Of a stretch of 40,107 nt of DNA, positions 16,946-24,046 are shown one piece after another. The translations under genes and the position numbers were made by a program. Positions within the stretch are counted from its first letter, which is position 1; each line of letters begins with the position of its first letter. Source of the DNA: Pseudomonadota bacterium (GTDB lineage: Bacteria > Pseudomonadota > Gammaproteobacteria > Pseudomonadales > Pseudomonadaceae); assembly GCA_023388335.1 (NCBI GenBank), contig JAEWGL010000143.1:1-40107 (forward strand), given 5' to 3'. The notes beneath the pieces were generated by a model. That model did no database searches and was not told where the DNA came from. It was given only the letters and a program-made list of their open reading frames with translations.

Positions 16946-17851
16946 TCATTCCTTTTCCGGGTGTCGAGCATCTGACGTGACGGCCTCCATGATCGCCGAT
17001 AGCTCCTCTATCAGCTCGGCGTGGCATCGACTGATATATCCAGAAATTGTCTCATTACGTAATAGGCGAGCTAGATATCCCTTCGCTACGACCAATACCA
17101 GCATGGTCTCTCCGAGGGAGTCTTCTACCGTCTTGTAGTCATGATATAGCTTTTCCATTTCGCGCTCCATACGTGTAATCTCTTCCGCATTTACCTCTGT
17201 CGGTATTTTTTCCTTCTTCACCACCAGCATTTCTGGACGAGTGGCGGTTAGCACCATACGTGCATAGGTTTGAGTAAAGCAGTTAGCTGAAATCATCAGC
17301 TCTACGGCCTCAATCTGGCGCATAGGTTTCATTTTCTTCAAAGTGCGGAAAACGTCTTGGCTCACCATTTTGACTTTCAGCATCTCTGTAACCTCTGGTG
17401 CAATGCCATCCAGTAATCGTTGACGCTCACGAATTCGGTCGACATTTATTCCCAGAACCTTTGCTATCATTTCTGGGGCAATACCCTTCTGCACTGCCGT
17501 TTGAATCATTTTGTGCTCTTGCACGGGTGTCAAGCGGTTGATCTGCCGGTTATAGGTAAATGCTTCATCATCCGTCGATAATAGACACAGCGCCTCGTTG
17601 GCCCCTAATGCTTTCAGGGCATACAAGCGCAAATGACCATCAAGCAATACATATTCTAGTGCTCCATCTGTACTCGCCTGTTGGCGGTGAACTGCAAGTG
17701 GCTCAATGATACCCAGTTCTTTGATTGATGCGACTATGGTTGAGTATTTTCGGCTCTGTTCAATATCTTTACTCAACGAGCGTGTAGGTAGAATTCGGTC
17801 CAGCGGAATCGGAACGATTTTTTGCTCAAAGGCTTGCTTAACCTGGGCCAC
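16946..17851 (-). CDS. ParB/RepB-like protein 2
   Basis: A 301-residue protein related to ParB/RepB partition proteins. The N-terminal part has the ParB nuclease-like fold pattern (PLDRILPTR, then SIKELGIIEPLAVHR and YVLLDGHLRLYALKALG), where the usual GxxR/GHRR is replaced by DGHLR. A helix-turn-helix (about 110-150, APEMIAKVLGINVDRIRERQ) and a long helical C-terminal half follow, as in the RepB C-terminal domain. The start is GTG 17851 with AGGGGGGAG upstream. It begins 2 bp after the stop of the other ParB-like gene. No ParA-type ATPase is nearby, so ordinary partition is unlikely; the pair probably works with the recombinase. Confidence 0.8.
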   Translation of the reverse strand: MAQVKQAFEQKIVPIPLDRILPTRSLSKDIEQSRKYSTIVASIKELGIIEPLAVHRQQASTDGALEYVLLDGHLRLYALKALGANEALCLLSTDDEAFTYNRQINRLTPVQEHKMIQTAVQKGIAPEMIAKVLGINVDRIRERQRLLDGIAPEVTEMLKVKMVSQDVFRTLKKMKPMRQIEAVELMISANCFTQTYARMVLTATRPEMLVVKKEKIPTEVNAEEITRMEREMEKLYHDYKTVEDSLGETMLVLVVAKGYLARLLRNETISGYISRCHAELIEELSAIMEAVTSDARHPEKE

Positions 17852-17853
17852 GA

Positions 17854-18768
17854 TTAGCTCCCCCCTTGAACGCGGTCTGCTAGAGATTTCGGCATGTCCT
17901 GGATATTTTCGTTACGAAGCAATGTACAAAAATACTCGTCGGCCAGAAGCCGACGCATGGCGGTTACAATAATCAGTAGGCGTTGCTCATTGATATCCGC
18001 TTTCTTGATCATCACCGTCTGGCGCCGTACCTCTGACTGATAAGCGGCCAAGAGTTTCTTGGGCGTCGTCAAACGTTCAGTGGCTAACTTTCTTTGGCCA
18101 TAATGTTTTCCAAACATGCGACGTCGATCAATCAGGCGCCTAACCTGGATCAACTGCTCACCTTTTAGGACACCCGTCTCATATGCTTCGACCATAGCCA
18201 GCTGGACTTCGGTATCATTTGACCTAGCGACCTCCGTCGCGACGGTAATGGGTAGCCATCCTTTTTCGACTGCGGCTATCAAGCGTACTTCTCCCTGCCT
18301 CAAAAGCACTAAAATGCCGTTGATGTACGTAGGGTCCAATCCAGTTTTGGTGCTGATCTGCTTCGTCGAATACCCACGATCCGACAGCACTTGTATGGAG
18401 TAGAGTAGATCCTTATTCGAGTGCTTTCGACGGGCTAGGTTTTCTACCAGGCTGATAAGAAATCGATCCACAACGCTTGCACTGACTACTACACAAGGGA
18501 TCTCGTGTTCGCCGAGGGCACAATATGCTTCATAGCGACCTTGGCCACAAACCAACTCGAAATGGTTACTTTTTTCTGGGTCCGAACAAGGGGTTACGGT
18601 AATTGGTCGTTTCAACCCCAGGCTCGAAATATTTTCCACTAGCTTCGCAAACACCTTCCTGTTACGTGACCTAGGGTTGAGAATACGGATGCGATCCAAG
18701 CTTACCATTTGGATAGTTGTCGCTTCACCGATATGTAGTGGACTATTAGTGTGTTGTGGCATATTCAT
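17854..18768 (-). CDS. ParB-like protein 1 with HTH
   Basis: A 304-residue ParB-type protein. It has the N-terminal ParB pattern (VSLDRIRILNPRSRN, then NISSLGLKRPITVT and ELVCGQGRYEAYCALGE) with the more classic GQGRYEA box. A central helix-turn-helix (about 130-155, STKQISTKTGLDPTYINGIL) and a helical C-terminal region with basic residues follow. The start overlaps the recombinase stop by 4 nt (ATGA), and the stop lies 2 bp before the second ParB-like gene. The three form one operon. I recall similar recombinase-ParB-ParB trios in other proteobacterial islands; their job has not, to my knowledge, been shown. Confidence 0.82.
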   Translation of the reverse strand: MNMPQHTNSPLHIGEATTIQMVSLDRIRILNPRSRNRKVFAKLVENISSLGLKRPITVTPCSDPEKSNHFELVCGQGRYEAYCALGEHEIPCVVVSASVVDRFLISLVENLARRKHSNKDLLYSIQVLSDRGYSTKQISTKTGLDPTYINGILVLLRQGEVRLIAAVEKGWLPITVATEVARSNDTEVQLAMVEAYETGVLKGEQLIQVRRLIDRRRMFGKHYGQRKLATERLTTPKKLLAAYQSEVRRQTVMIKKADINEQRLLIIVTAMRRLLADEYFCTLLRNENIQDMPKSLADRVQGGS

Positions 18769-20330
18769 GCGGCTCTCCCGACAACAGTTCGACGAGTTAG
18801 CTGTGCAAGTGCTTCGAGGCTGTCGTAGCGATAGATTTCCAGGTTAGAAGCGTTGGACTCACTCAAACGTAATTTTGCTTGTTGGATGTCGAGCGTAGGA
18901 AAAATGTAATAATCCCGAGCTACCTCCTCCCCTGGTTCCATTCTCACTGCAACAGAGATATCAGGGAGGAGACCCAGATCGAACCGAATTTTCCAACGTG
19001 CGGATCCAGTCCCCTTGCTTTGACAGCGGCAGAGGAGTAATGAAATCAGCAGCTCATCGTTCACTTGTAGCAGGTCGGTGGTTGGGTCAATTGCCACTCT
19101 CCCTCCCACCTCTTGAATCTGCTCCACGGTCTTGGCCAGTAGGCGAGGATGCATTAGGCGCAGTTGGTGGTTGGCCGCGACGTAGTCGTAGTCGCGAGCT
19201 GGTGTGTAACCAATGAGTGAGTACGTTCTCAATAAGCTACCAAAACGATACTGATAGGCGGTGCTGGATGGACAGGAGTCTGATTCGTTGATGATCAATC
19301 CGGAAAGACATCCCGTTTGCTCATACAGTTTTTTGAGCCGCTCAAGCATTTCTGCATCTGGCATGCGATAGCTTCGGGACTGAATGATGTCACGCGCGGC
19401 GGCGAAAATCAGTGGATCAACCAATGGCGGAAAGGCCGCATTTGCACGGATCCACTGGTCTGGCTGGTTCCGAACGTGTTCTTCTTTTAGCTTGAACGAG
19501 GAACGGTTCCACACATTGTTGCCAATGTACTTCTCGTTTGTCAGTACCTCATGAACGGACCCTTTGCTCCATGGCTTCGCCAATTGAGTGAGTAGGCCAC
19601 GACTGTTCAGATGCTGTGCAATCTCGATTTCGGAGTATCCTGCCTCTACGAACTGTCGGTAGATCCACTGAACGACAGCCACTTCAGCTTCGGGACCTGG
19701 CACCAGCTTCACGCGGTCAGTCTGGATACTTTTATGTTGTCCCAGTACCAGCTCACTTTTTGGGATACCGTGGGCGTCCACGAGTTGGCGCCGTAATCCG
19801 TATCCGGCCATACCTCCTTGCCGGTATCCCAGCTGGATGAGCCTTGATTGACCAGCAAATACTTTAACGGAAAGCTCTCGACTGTACTCCCCAGCCATCA
19901 TCCGTTTGAGGCTTTTGACAATGTTGGAGACAGGTGAGCCGTCATTCATAAATTGCTCAGCGCAGTAATGGACAGCGATCCCGGCTTGTCGGCATCTGAC
20001 CTCGAAGCTAGCCGCGAGGTCGGGATCTTGGAAGCGTCCCCAGCGGCTCACGTCGTACACCAAAATGGTGGAAAACGTCGTGTTTCCCAGCTCAATGTCT
20101 CGTAAGAGCTGGATCAGAGCGTCCCGTCCCTCAAGGCGCAGCCCACTTTTGCCTGCGTCTGTGTAGATTTGAACTATTTCAAGAGAATGGGCTGCTGCGT
20201 AAATCTTGATCGTGTCTAACTGATTCTCGGTCGAATATTGCTGATGTTCGGTAGACATACGGACATAGGCGGCTGCCAGGCCTGAGGCTGGCGGGTGACT
20301 GTTGGCTCCAGATTTTTCACGACTGCGCAT
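18765..20330 (-). CDS. Large serine recombinase (site-specific DNA invertase/integrase type)
   Basis: This 521-residue serine recombinase would cut and rejoin DNA at specific sites through a 5'-phosphoserine link. The N-terminal resolvase domain shows AAYVRMSTEHQ (the catalytic serine in YVRMS), LVYDVSRWGR and a GEYSREL helix. It is followed by the recombinase domain (EAEVAVVQWIYRQFVEAGYS, then LNSRGL and NEKYIGNNVWNR) and a long C-terminal part. I chose ATG 20330 because AGAGG lies 7 nt upstream; the frame is open to TTG 20414, but that start has no ribosome site. It heads the operon with the two ParB-like genes and is divergent from the small HTH gene at 20439. It may integrate or invert a segment inside the island. 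Confidence 0.88.
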   Translation of the reverse strand: MRSREKSGANSHPPASGLAAAYVRMSTEHQQYSTENQLDTIKIYAAAHSLEIVQIYTDAGKSGLRLEGRDALIQLLRDIELGNTTFSTILVYDVSRWGRFQDPDLAASFEVRCRQAGIAVHYCAEQFMNDGSPVSNIVKSLKRMMAGEYSRELSVKVFAGQSRLIQLGYRQGGMAGYGLRRQLVDAHGIPKSELVLGQHKSIQTDRVKLVPGPEAEVAVVQWIYRQFVEAGYSEIEIAQHLNSRGLLTQLAKPWSKGSVHEVLTNEKYIGNNVWNRSSFKLKEEHVRNQPDQWIRANAAFPPLVDPLIFAAARDIIQSRSYRMPDAEMLERLKKLYEQTGCLSGLIINESDSCPSSTAYQYRFGSLLRTYSLIGYTPARDYDYVAANHQLRLMHPRLLAKTVEQIQEVGGRVAIDPTTDLLQVNDELLISLLLCRCQSKGTGSARWKIRFDLGLLPDISVAVRMEPGEEVARDYYIFPTLDIQQAKLRLSESNASNLEIYRYDSLEALAQLTRRTVVGRAA

Positions 20331-20438
20331 ACGCAAACCTCTACGCGCATTCAGGCTCGGCGAGTAGCTGGGACATACCCATCGACCATGAAAGCGAACG
20401 ATGTTTCGTATCAACGATAGAAGATTGAGGTGGGAAAA

Positions 20439-20795
20439 ATGCTACCTAAAAAGTGCAATACTTTTCCGACTCGTCAGGAGTACGCAACCGGGCTAGCAGC
20501 TGCTCTGACCGAGGAGCTTGGCTCGTCGCGTAGGGCAGTGAAGACACTGATGACGTGGACGGACGCGAATGAGCGCACAGCAAAGAATTGGCTGAATGGG
20601 ACATGTGGGCCACGGGGTGAGTATCTGATTCGGCTAATCCAGCACTCAGATGTCGTGCTCAAACGGTTCCTAAGCATGGGAGCACGTGACGGATCGGCGG
20701 TTATCGCCTCACTCCCAACGATCCGAAAGGAGCTGTCGAATGCGTTGGATGCGATTGATAGATGCTTGGACGCTGAACTGAATTCAAGTAATTGA
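20439..20795 (+). CDS. Small helix-turn-helix protein divergent from the recombinase
   Basis: A 118-residue protein with a likely DNA-binding segment, NERTAKNWLNGTCGPRGEYL, followed by LIRLIQHSDVVLKRFL. This looks like a phage-regulator type helix-turn-helix. The C-terminal part is helical. ATG 20439 has GAGGTGGG 5 nt upstream, which beats the in-frame GTG 20430. The gene starts 108 bp from the recombinase start in the opposite direction, so it is placed to control its own transcription and that of the recombinase. That regulatory role is inference from layout. Confidence 0.75.
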   Translation: MLPKKCNTFPTRQEYATGLAAALTEELGSSRRAVKTLMTWTDANERTAKNWLNGTCGPRGEYLIRLIQHSDVVLKRFLSMGARDGSAVIASLPTIRKELSNALDAIDRCLDAELNSSN

Positions 20796-21490
20796 AAATT
20801 GTGATTTTTTAATTTTTCTTGGTCCGCAGTGAGCGTGCTGGTCTGTCATGAAACGGAGCGAATTGTCTGCTCGGTAGGGGAGGACATGCAAATCTATAAT
20901 CGCTCTATAGTCTTATATAATTCGCCATAAATCAGGTTTGGGCGGGACTCAGTCGGGGTGAGTGTGGGGCTCGCCCTGCTGGAATGAAGTACCCCTGGCA
21001 CGCATAATGCCCTCGCGCTAAGTGGTTGTGGGTCGACGGGAAGGCTGAAAAGGTCTACCCCTGTAACAGGACGCTCTGCTGATCCTTTGTAAGCGCCCAG
21101 CGGAGACCTTCATAATCCCAGCATTAAGGGCCATGGATCACCTGCGCCAGCGCCTTGGTTCGTCAATGGGCACCGCTCTATCGTGACCGCCACCCTGGTG
21201 CGCGGGAACATGTCTGCGATGCAATGTGCAAAATTTGCATATTGCAAAGGTCGTCATAGGGATGTCATTTTGCCCAACCTCCGCACAGATTCTTACGCGC
21301 TGCCTGTCTGAACCTGGGGAGGATCAGCGAAAAATCACTGTCCAATGTGCACGTGGAATCCCCACTCACCGAGGTCGAATTGCGCATTGTGCTGGATCTA
21401 ATCGGTCAGATAGGCCATGGTATGGCCATCTAACTCGTAAACCCTTCGGATGCTCTTCTCGCAAGACCGCCTATAAGGGAGAGTGGCTTG
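20796..21490. other. Gene-poor stretch with possible gene remnants and a palindrome
   Basis: Almost 700 bp without a convincing gene. From about 21290 to 21433 one frame gives protein-like sequence with no good start (VESPLTEVELRIVLDLIGQI, then GHGMAI and TAA), which may be the tail of a decayed gene. A palindrome lies at 21220-21246. The AT-rich part near 20890-20930 could hold promoters. No RNA gene is recognised. Confidence 0.5.
21220..21246. promoter_or_regulatory. Near-perfect palindrome, operator-like
   Basis: GCAATGTGCAAA (21221-21232) faces TTTGCATATTGC (21234-21245) around a central A, with one G-T type mismatch and a matching outer T/A pair. It lies about 245 bp upstream of the ATPase gene. 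This shape suits a dimeric regulator, but no regulator is assigned. Confidence 0.4.
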
Positions 21491-22645
21491 GTGAGGGCGA
21501 TAGAGTGTCGTCGTGAGGAGCCAGGCTTAGCCAAGGAAACCAGGTGGTTTTTTGCTTTGATGATTGCTGAAATCGTACGCTTTCTTAGGTTGAATCCGGG
21601 AACGAAGGGAAGGGAAATTGCACGGCAGTTGGGTGTCGAGAAAGGGACCGTTAACTCCCTCCTCTACAAAAACCCTGAAACCTTTGCCTATGATGATGAG
21701 CAGCGCTGGTCGTTGATCGCGTCGAGCAAGCTGACGGTTGTGCTCGCGGAAGAGGCCTGGGTTGGAGCCACATCGTTTGAAGATGTGCTCGAAGCCACCG
21801 GGTCGCCTCTAGATGAAAACTGTTCTGAGGTTGAGTTTGTCATCCCTAAAGGCTGCAAAATCATGGTCGACGCCGCAGCTAGGCTTCTAGCGCTGTGCAA
21901 TCAGCTCGTGATGGTTGGTAAGGTCACCTCGATTGACTTCAGCGCGTGCAGAGCGACCCTGACCTATTTCAATCGATTGGGCTTCTTTGATCACTTGGCT
22001 GGAAAAGTGGACGTGATTCCACAGCGTCCTGCACATTCAGGGGCTGTAGCCTACCGTGGCAATAATCAAGGAGTGGTTGAGCTTGCATCCATTGACCACC
22101 AAATCCCTGACGAATCGATCCCAAAACGCTTGAAAAATAGTCTGGTGAACTGTGCTGGAGAGCGCTATTCGCAATCAGCATTTACGTTCATCTCGGAGCT
22201 ATTCGGAAACGTGAGGGATCATGCCAAGTCGGATATTCCGGGCTTTGCAGCGCTCCAGTACTACCCGAAGGGTAAGAAAATCCAGACAGTGATTTCTGAT
22301 AGCGGGATTGGAATCGTGGGCAGTCTACAGCCTGTGCTGGAGCACAAATACCAGGAACTATTTCGGCAGCTCGACTTCTCAAAGCCTGAGGCAGGGCCTG
22401 AGCTGGTATTGCATGTCTTTAAGCAGGGACGCATCTCCAGCTCTGAGGATGACGGCCGTGGTCTCGGCTTGAAACGCAGTGGTGATGTGGCGGCGGGCTT
22501 CAATGCAACCGTTACCATAAGGCAAAAAAATTTCGAGCTGACAATGTTTTACAGCGACGGTCAGTTCAATAGGAGCGCCTCGCGACCGAATTTGCCGACC
22601 ATTTTGGGAACGCATATCTGCTTCGACTTCTTGATTGACAGCTAA
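21491..22645 (+). CDS. GHKL-type ATPase with N-terminal winged helix and STAS-like segment
   Basis: About 384 residues. The C-terminal half is a histidine-kinase-like ATPase: N box ELFGNVRDHA (about 236-245), G1 box DSGIGI (about 270-275) and G2 box DGRGLGL (about 321-327). There is no phospho-accepting histidine domain. The N-terminus has a winged-helix pattern (GREIARQLGVEKGTVNSLLY). The middle, with IDFSACRATLTYFNRLGFFDHL, resembles a STAS-like fold. Such ATPases often phosphorylate or switch a partner STAS protein, and one follows 23 bp downstream. The start is uncertain: GTG 21491 has AAGGGAGAG at good spacing; ATG 21560 would begin just before the winged helix. It acts in the cytoplasm, as no membrane segment is visible. 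Confidence 0.8.
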   Translation: MRAIECRREEPGLAKETRWFFALMIAEIVRFLRLNPGTKGREIARQLGVEKGTVNSLLYKNPETFAYDDEQRWSLIASSKLTVVLAEEAWVGATSFEDVLEATGSPLDENCSEVEFVIPKGCKIMVDAAARLLALCNQLVMVGKVTSIDFSACRATLTYFNRLGFFDHLAGKVDVIPQRPAHSGAVAYRGNNQGVVELASIDHQIPDESIPKRLKNSLVNCAGERYSQSAFTFISELFGNVRDHAKSDIPGFAALQYYPKGKKIQTVISDSGIGIVGSLQPVLEHKYQELFRQLDFSKPEAGPELVLHVFKQGRISSSEDDGRGLGLKRSGDVAAGFNATVTIRQKNFELTMFYSDGQFNRSASRPNLPTILGTHICFDFLIDS

Positions 22646-22668
22646 GGCTCTCTCGTTAAACTGAGCAA

Positions 22669-23229
22669 ATGAATCAGAAATCTATCTCTGTCAACCTAAT
22701 CGACTTCACTGAAGACGACCATCCCTTCGGCAACGTTCAGGGTAAGGCCGCTTTTGCGAAGCTGCTCGATTTCGTTCAATCGCACCCGCAGATCACCACA
22801 TTTGGGATCTCCCTTTCTGGCATTGAGGCGACTGATGCATCCTTTCCGAGGGAAAGCGTCGTTGCCGTGGCTAAGCTTTTCAAGGGAGAGCGTGGCTTCT
22901 ACCTTAAGGACATGAAAAGCCTAGATCTGCTCGATAACTGGAGCTACGCGGCTCAGGCGAAAGAGATCCCGCTGACTGTTTGGGCGGATGATCGCTATGA
23001 CGTCATCGGTCCAGAGATTAGCCCTTCCAACCGAGAGCTGTTGGAGTGTGTGCTGTCACAACGCTCAGTTACGGCGGCACGAGTATCTGAAATGCTGGAG
23101 ATCTCGGTTCCTAATGCCAGCACCAAGCTGAAAAAGCTCAAGGATCAGGGGTACATCCTTAGGGCTGAAGAGGCGGCCGAATCGGGGGGCATCGAGTACG
23201 TTTACCTCGCCATTGGAAATTCTGGTTAA
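22669..23229 (+). CDS. STAS-like (DUF4325-type) protein with C-terminal winged helix
   Basis: A 186-residue protein. Residues 30-105 match the STAS-like domain known as DUF4325 (FGISLSGIEATDASFPRESV, then KLFKGERGFYLKDM and PLTVW). Residues 120-180 form a winged helix (SVTAARVSEMLEISVPNAST, then KLKKLKDQGYILR). It follows the GHKL ATPase by 23 bp, surely as a partner: the ATPase could modify the STAS-like domain and so change DNA binding by the winged helix. Upstream, the GTTAAAC motif at 22655-22661 recurs at 23225 and 23298, around this gene. The pairing is clear; the output is unknown (gene control or defence). Confidence 0.8.
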   Translation: MNQKSISVNLIDFTEDDHPFGNVQGKAAFAKLLDFVQSHPQITTFGISLSGIEATDASFPRESVVAVAKLFKGERGFYLKDMKSLDLLDNWSYAAQAKEIPLTVWADDRYDVIGPEISPSNRELLECVLSQRSVTAARVSEMLEISVPNASTKLKKLKDQGYILRAEEAAESGGIEYVYLAIGNSG

Positions 23230-23333
23230 ACAGCTTTACAAATCCAGATTGTGAGCGTAAGGTTTGTTCCGACGCCAAGAGATTTCTACACCTCCTGGTT
23301 AAACTGGATCAATAAAGCAGAATTGTGACCGGT

Positions 23334-23507
23334 ATGGCTACTAATCCTCCAAGTGGTGATGGGCATCGCAATGGTGCGGTGCGCCAACGTTCTCAAACCC
23401 AAACCCCGTCTGACCACTGGGTCAAGCGTGATACCGAGACTGGTCAGTTCATGGATGTAAAAACCTCGGACAAAGCGCCTTTCAAAGGCGTTCGGAAAGA
23501 AAAATAG
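23334..23507 (+). CDS. Small polar protein upstream of the YegP-like gene (57 aa)
   Basis: A short, highly charged protein beginning MATNPPSGDGHRNGAVRQRS and ending KAPFKGVRKEK, with WVKRDTETGQFMDVK in the middle. I recall small hypothetical proteins with this same SGDGHRNGAVR...TGQFMDVK...FKGVRKEK pattern next to YegP-type genes, with no known role. The low-complexity start and basic end suggest a disordered nucleic-acid or protein binder. I chose ATG 23334 over GTG 23325. It ends 11 bp before the YegP-like gene, whose ribosome site AGGAG lies directly after this stop. Confidence 0.75.
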   Translation: MATNPPSGDGHRNGAVRQRSQTQTPSDHWVKRDTETGQFMDVKTSDKAPFKGVRKEK

Positions 23508-23518
23508 GAGAGCTAACC

Positions 23519-23851
23519 ATGAGTGCCAAATACGAAATCTTCCTGGGAACAGATCGTCAGTACTATTTCCGTCTGAAGGCCCCGAATGGCGAGAAAATCC
23601 TGGCCAGCGAAGGCTATACCACTAAGGCAAACTGCCAAAATGGTATCCAGTCCGTGAAGGTCAACTCCCCGTATGACAGCAACTACAAGAAGCTGACGTC
23701 GGTGAACAGCCAGTACTATTTCACCCTTCATGCAAGCAATGGGCAGGTAATCGGAAAGAGTGAAACCTATACCACTGCTCAATCCCGGGATGGTGGTATC
23801 GCAGCAGTCAAGGCGTATGGCCCCACTGCTCCGGTGGTCGACCTCACCTGA
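23519..23851 (+). CDS. YegP-like protein, two DUF1508 repeats
   Basis: A 110-residue protein made of two YegP (DUF1508) repeats: residues 1-50 (YEIFLGTDRQYYFRLKAPNG, then SEGYTTKANCQNGIQSVK) and 51-105 (YYFTLHASNGQVIGKSETYT, then RDGGIAAVK). E. coli YegP has the same doubled form; the function is not well known. TAGGAGAGCTAACC precedes ATG 23519, so translation should be strong. It is the second gene of a pair with the small polar protein. YegP proteins are also common outside mobile elements, so this may be a general stress or structural protein rather than a defence component. Confidence 0.88.
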   Translation: MSAKYEIFLGTDRQYYFRLKAPNGEKILASEGYTTKANCQNGIQSVKVNSPYDSNYKKLTSVNSQYYFTLHASNGQVIGKSETYTTAQSRDGGIAAVKAYGPTAPVVDLT

Positions 23852-24046
23852 TCTGAGTGCTTGCATAAGGCGCTCGCGCTGCGGGGGCTGATCTGTGTGG
23901 TGCCGGTCGAGTGGGTGAGGGACATGCCAATAGGTCCACCTCTTATGGCAGGACGCCCTGCTGGTCGTTTGATGCCCTCTGCTACACACTGATAGCCTAC
24001 AAGCTACGAGGTTCGCGACCTCTTTAGCGACAGAGGCTTCAAAGCG

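Noticed and set aside
21226..21516. A 96-codon frame before the ATPase gene
   Set aside because: Cysteine- and arginine-rich with no ribosome site or family pattern; another frame there looks more protein-like.
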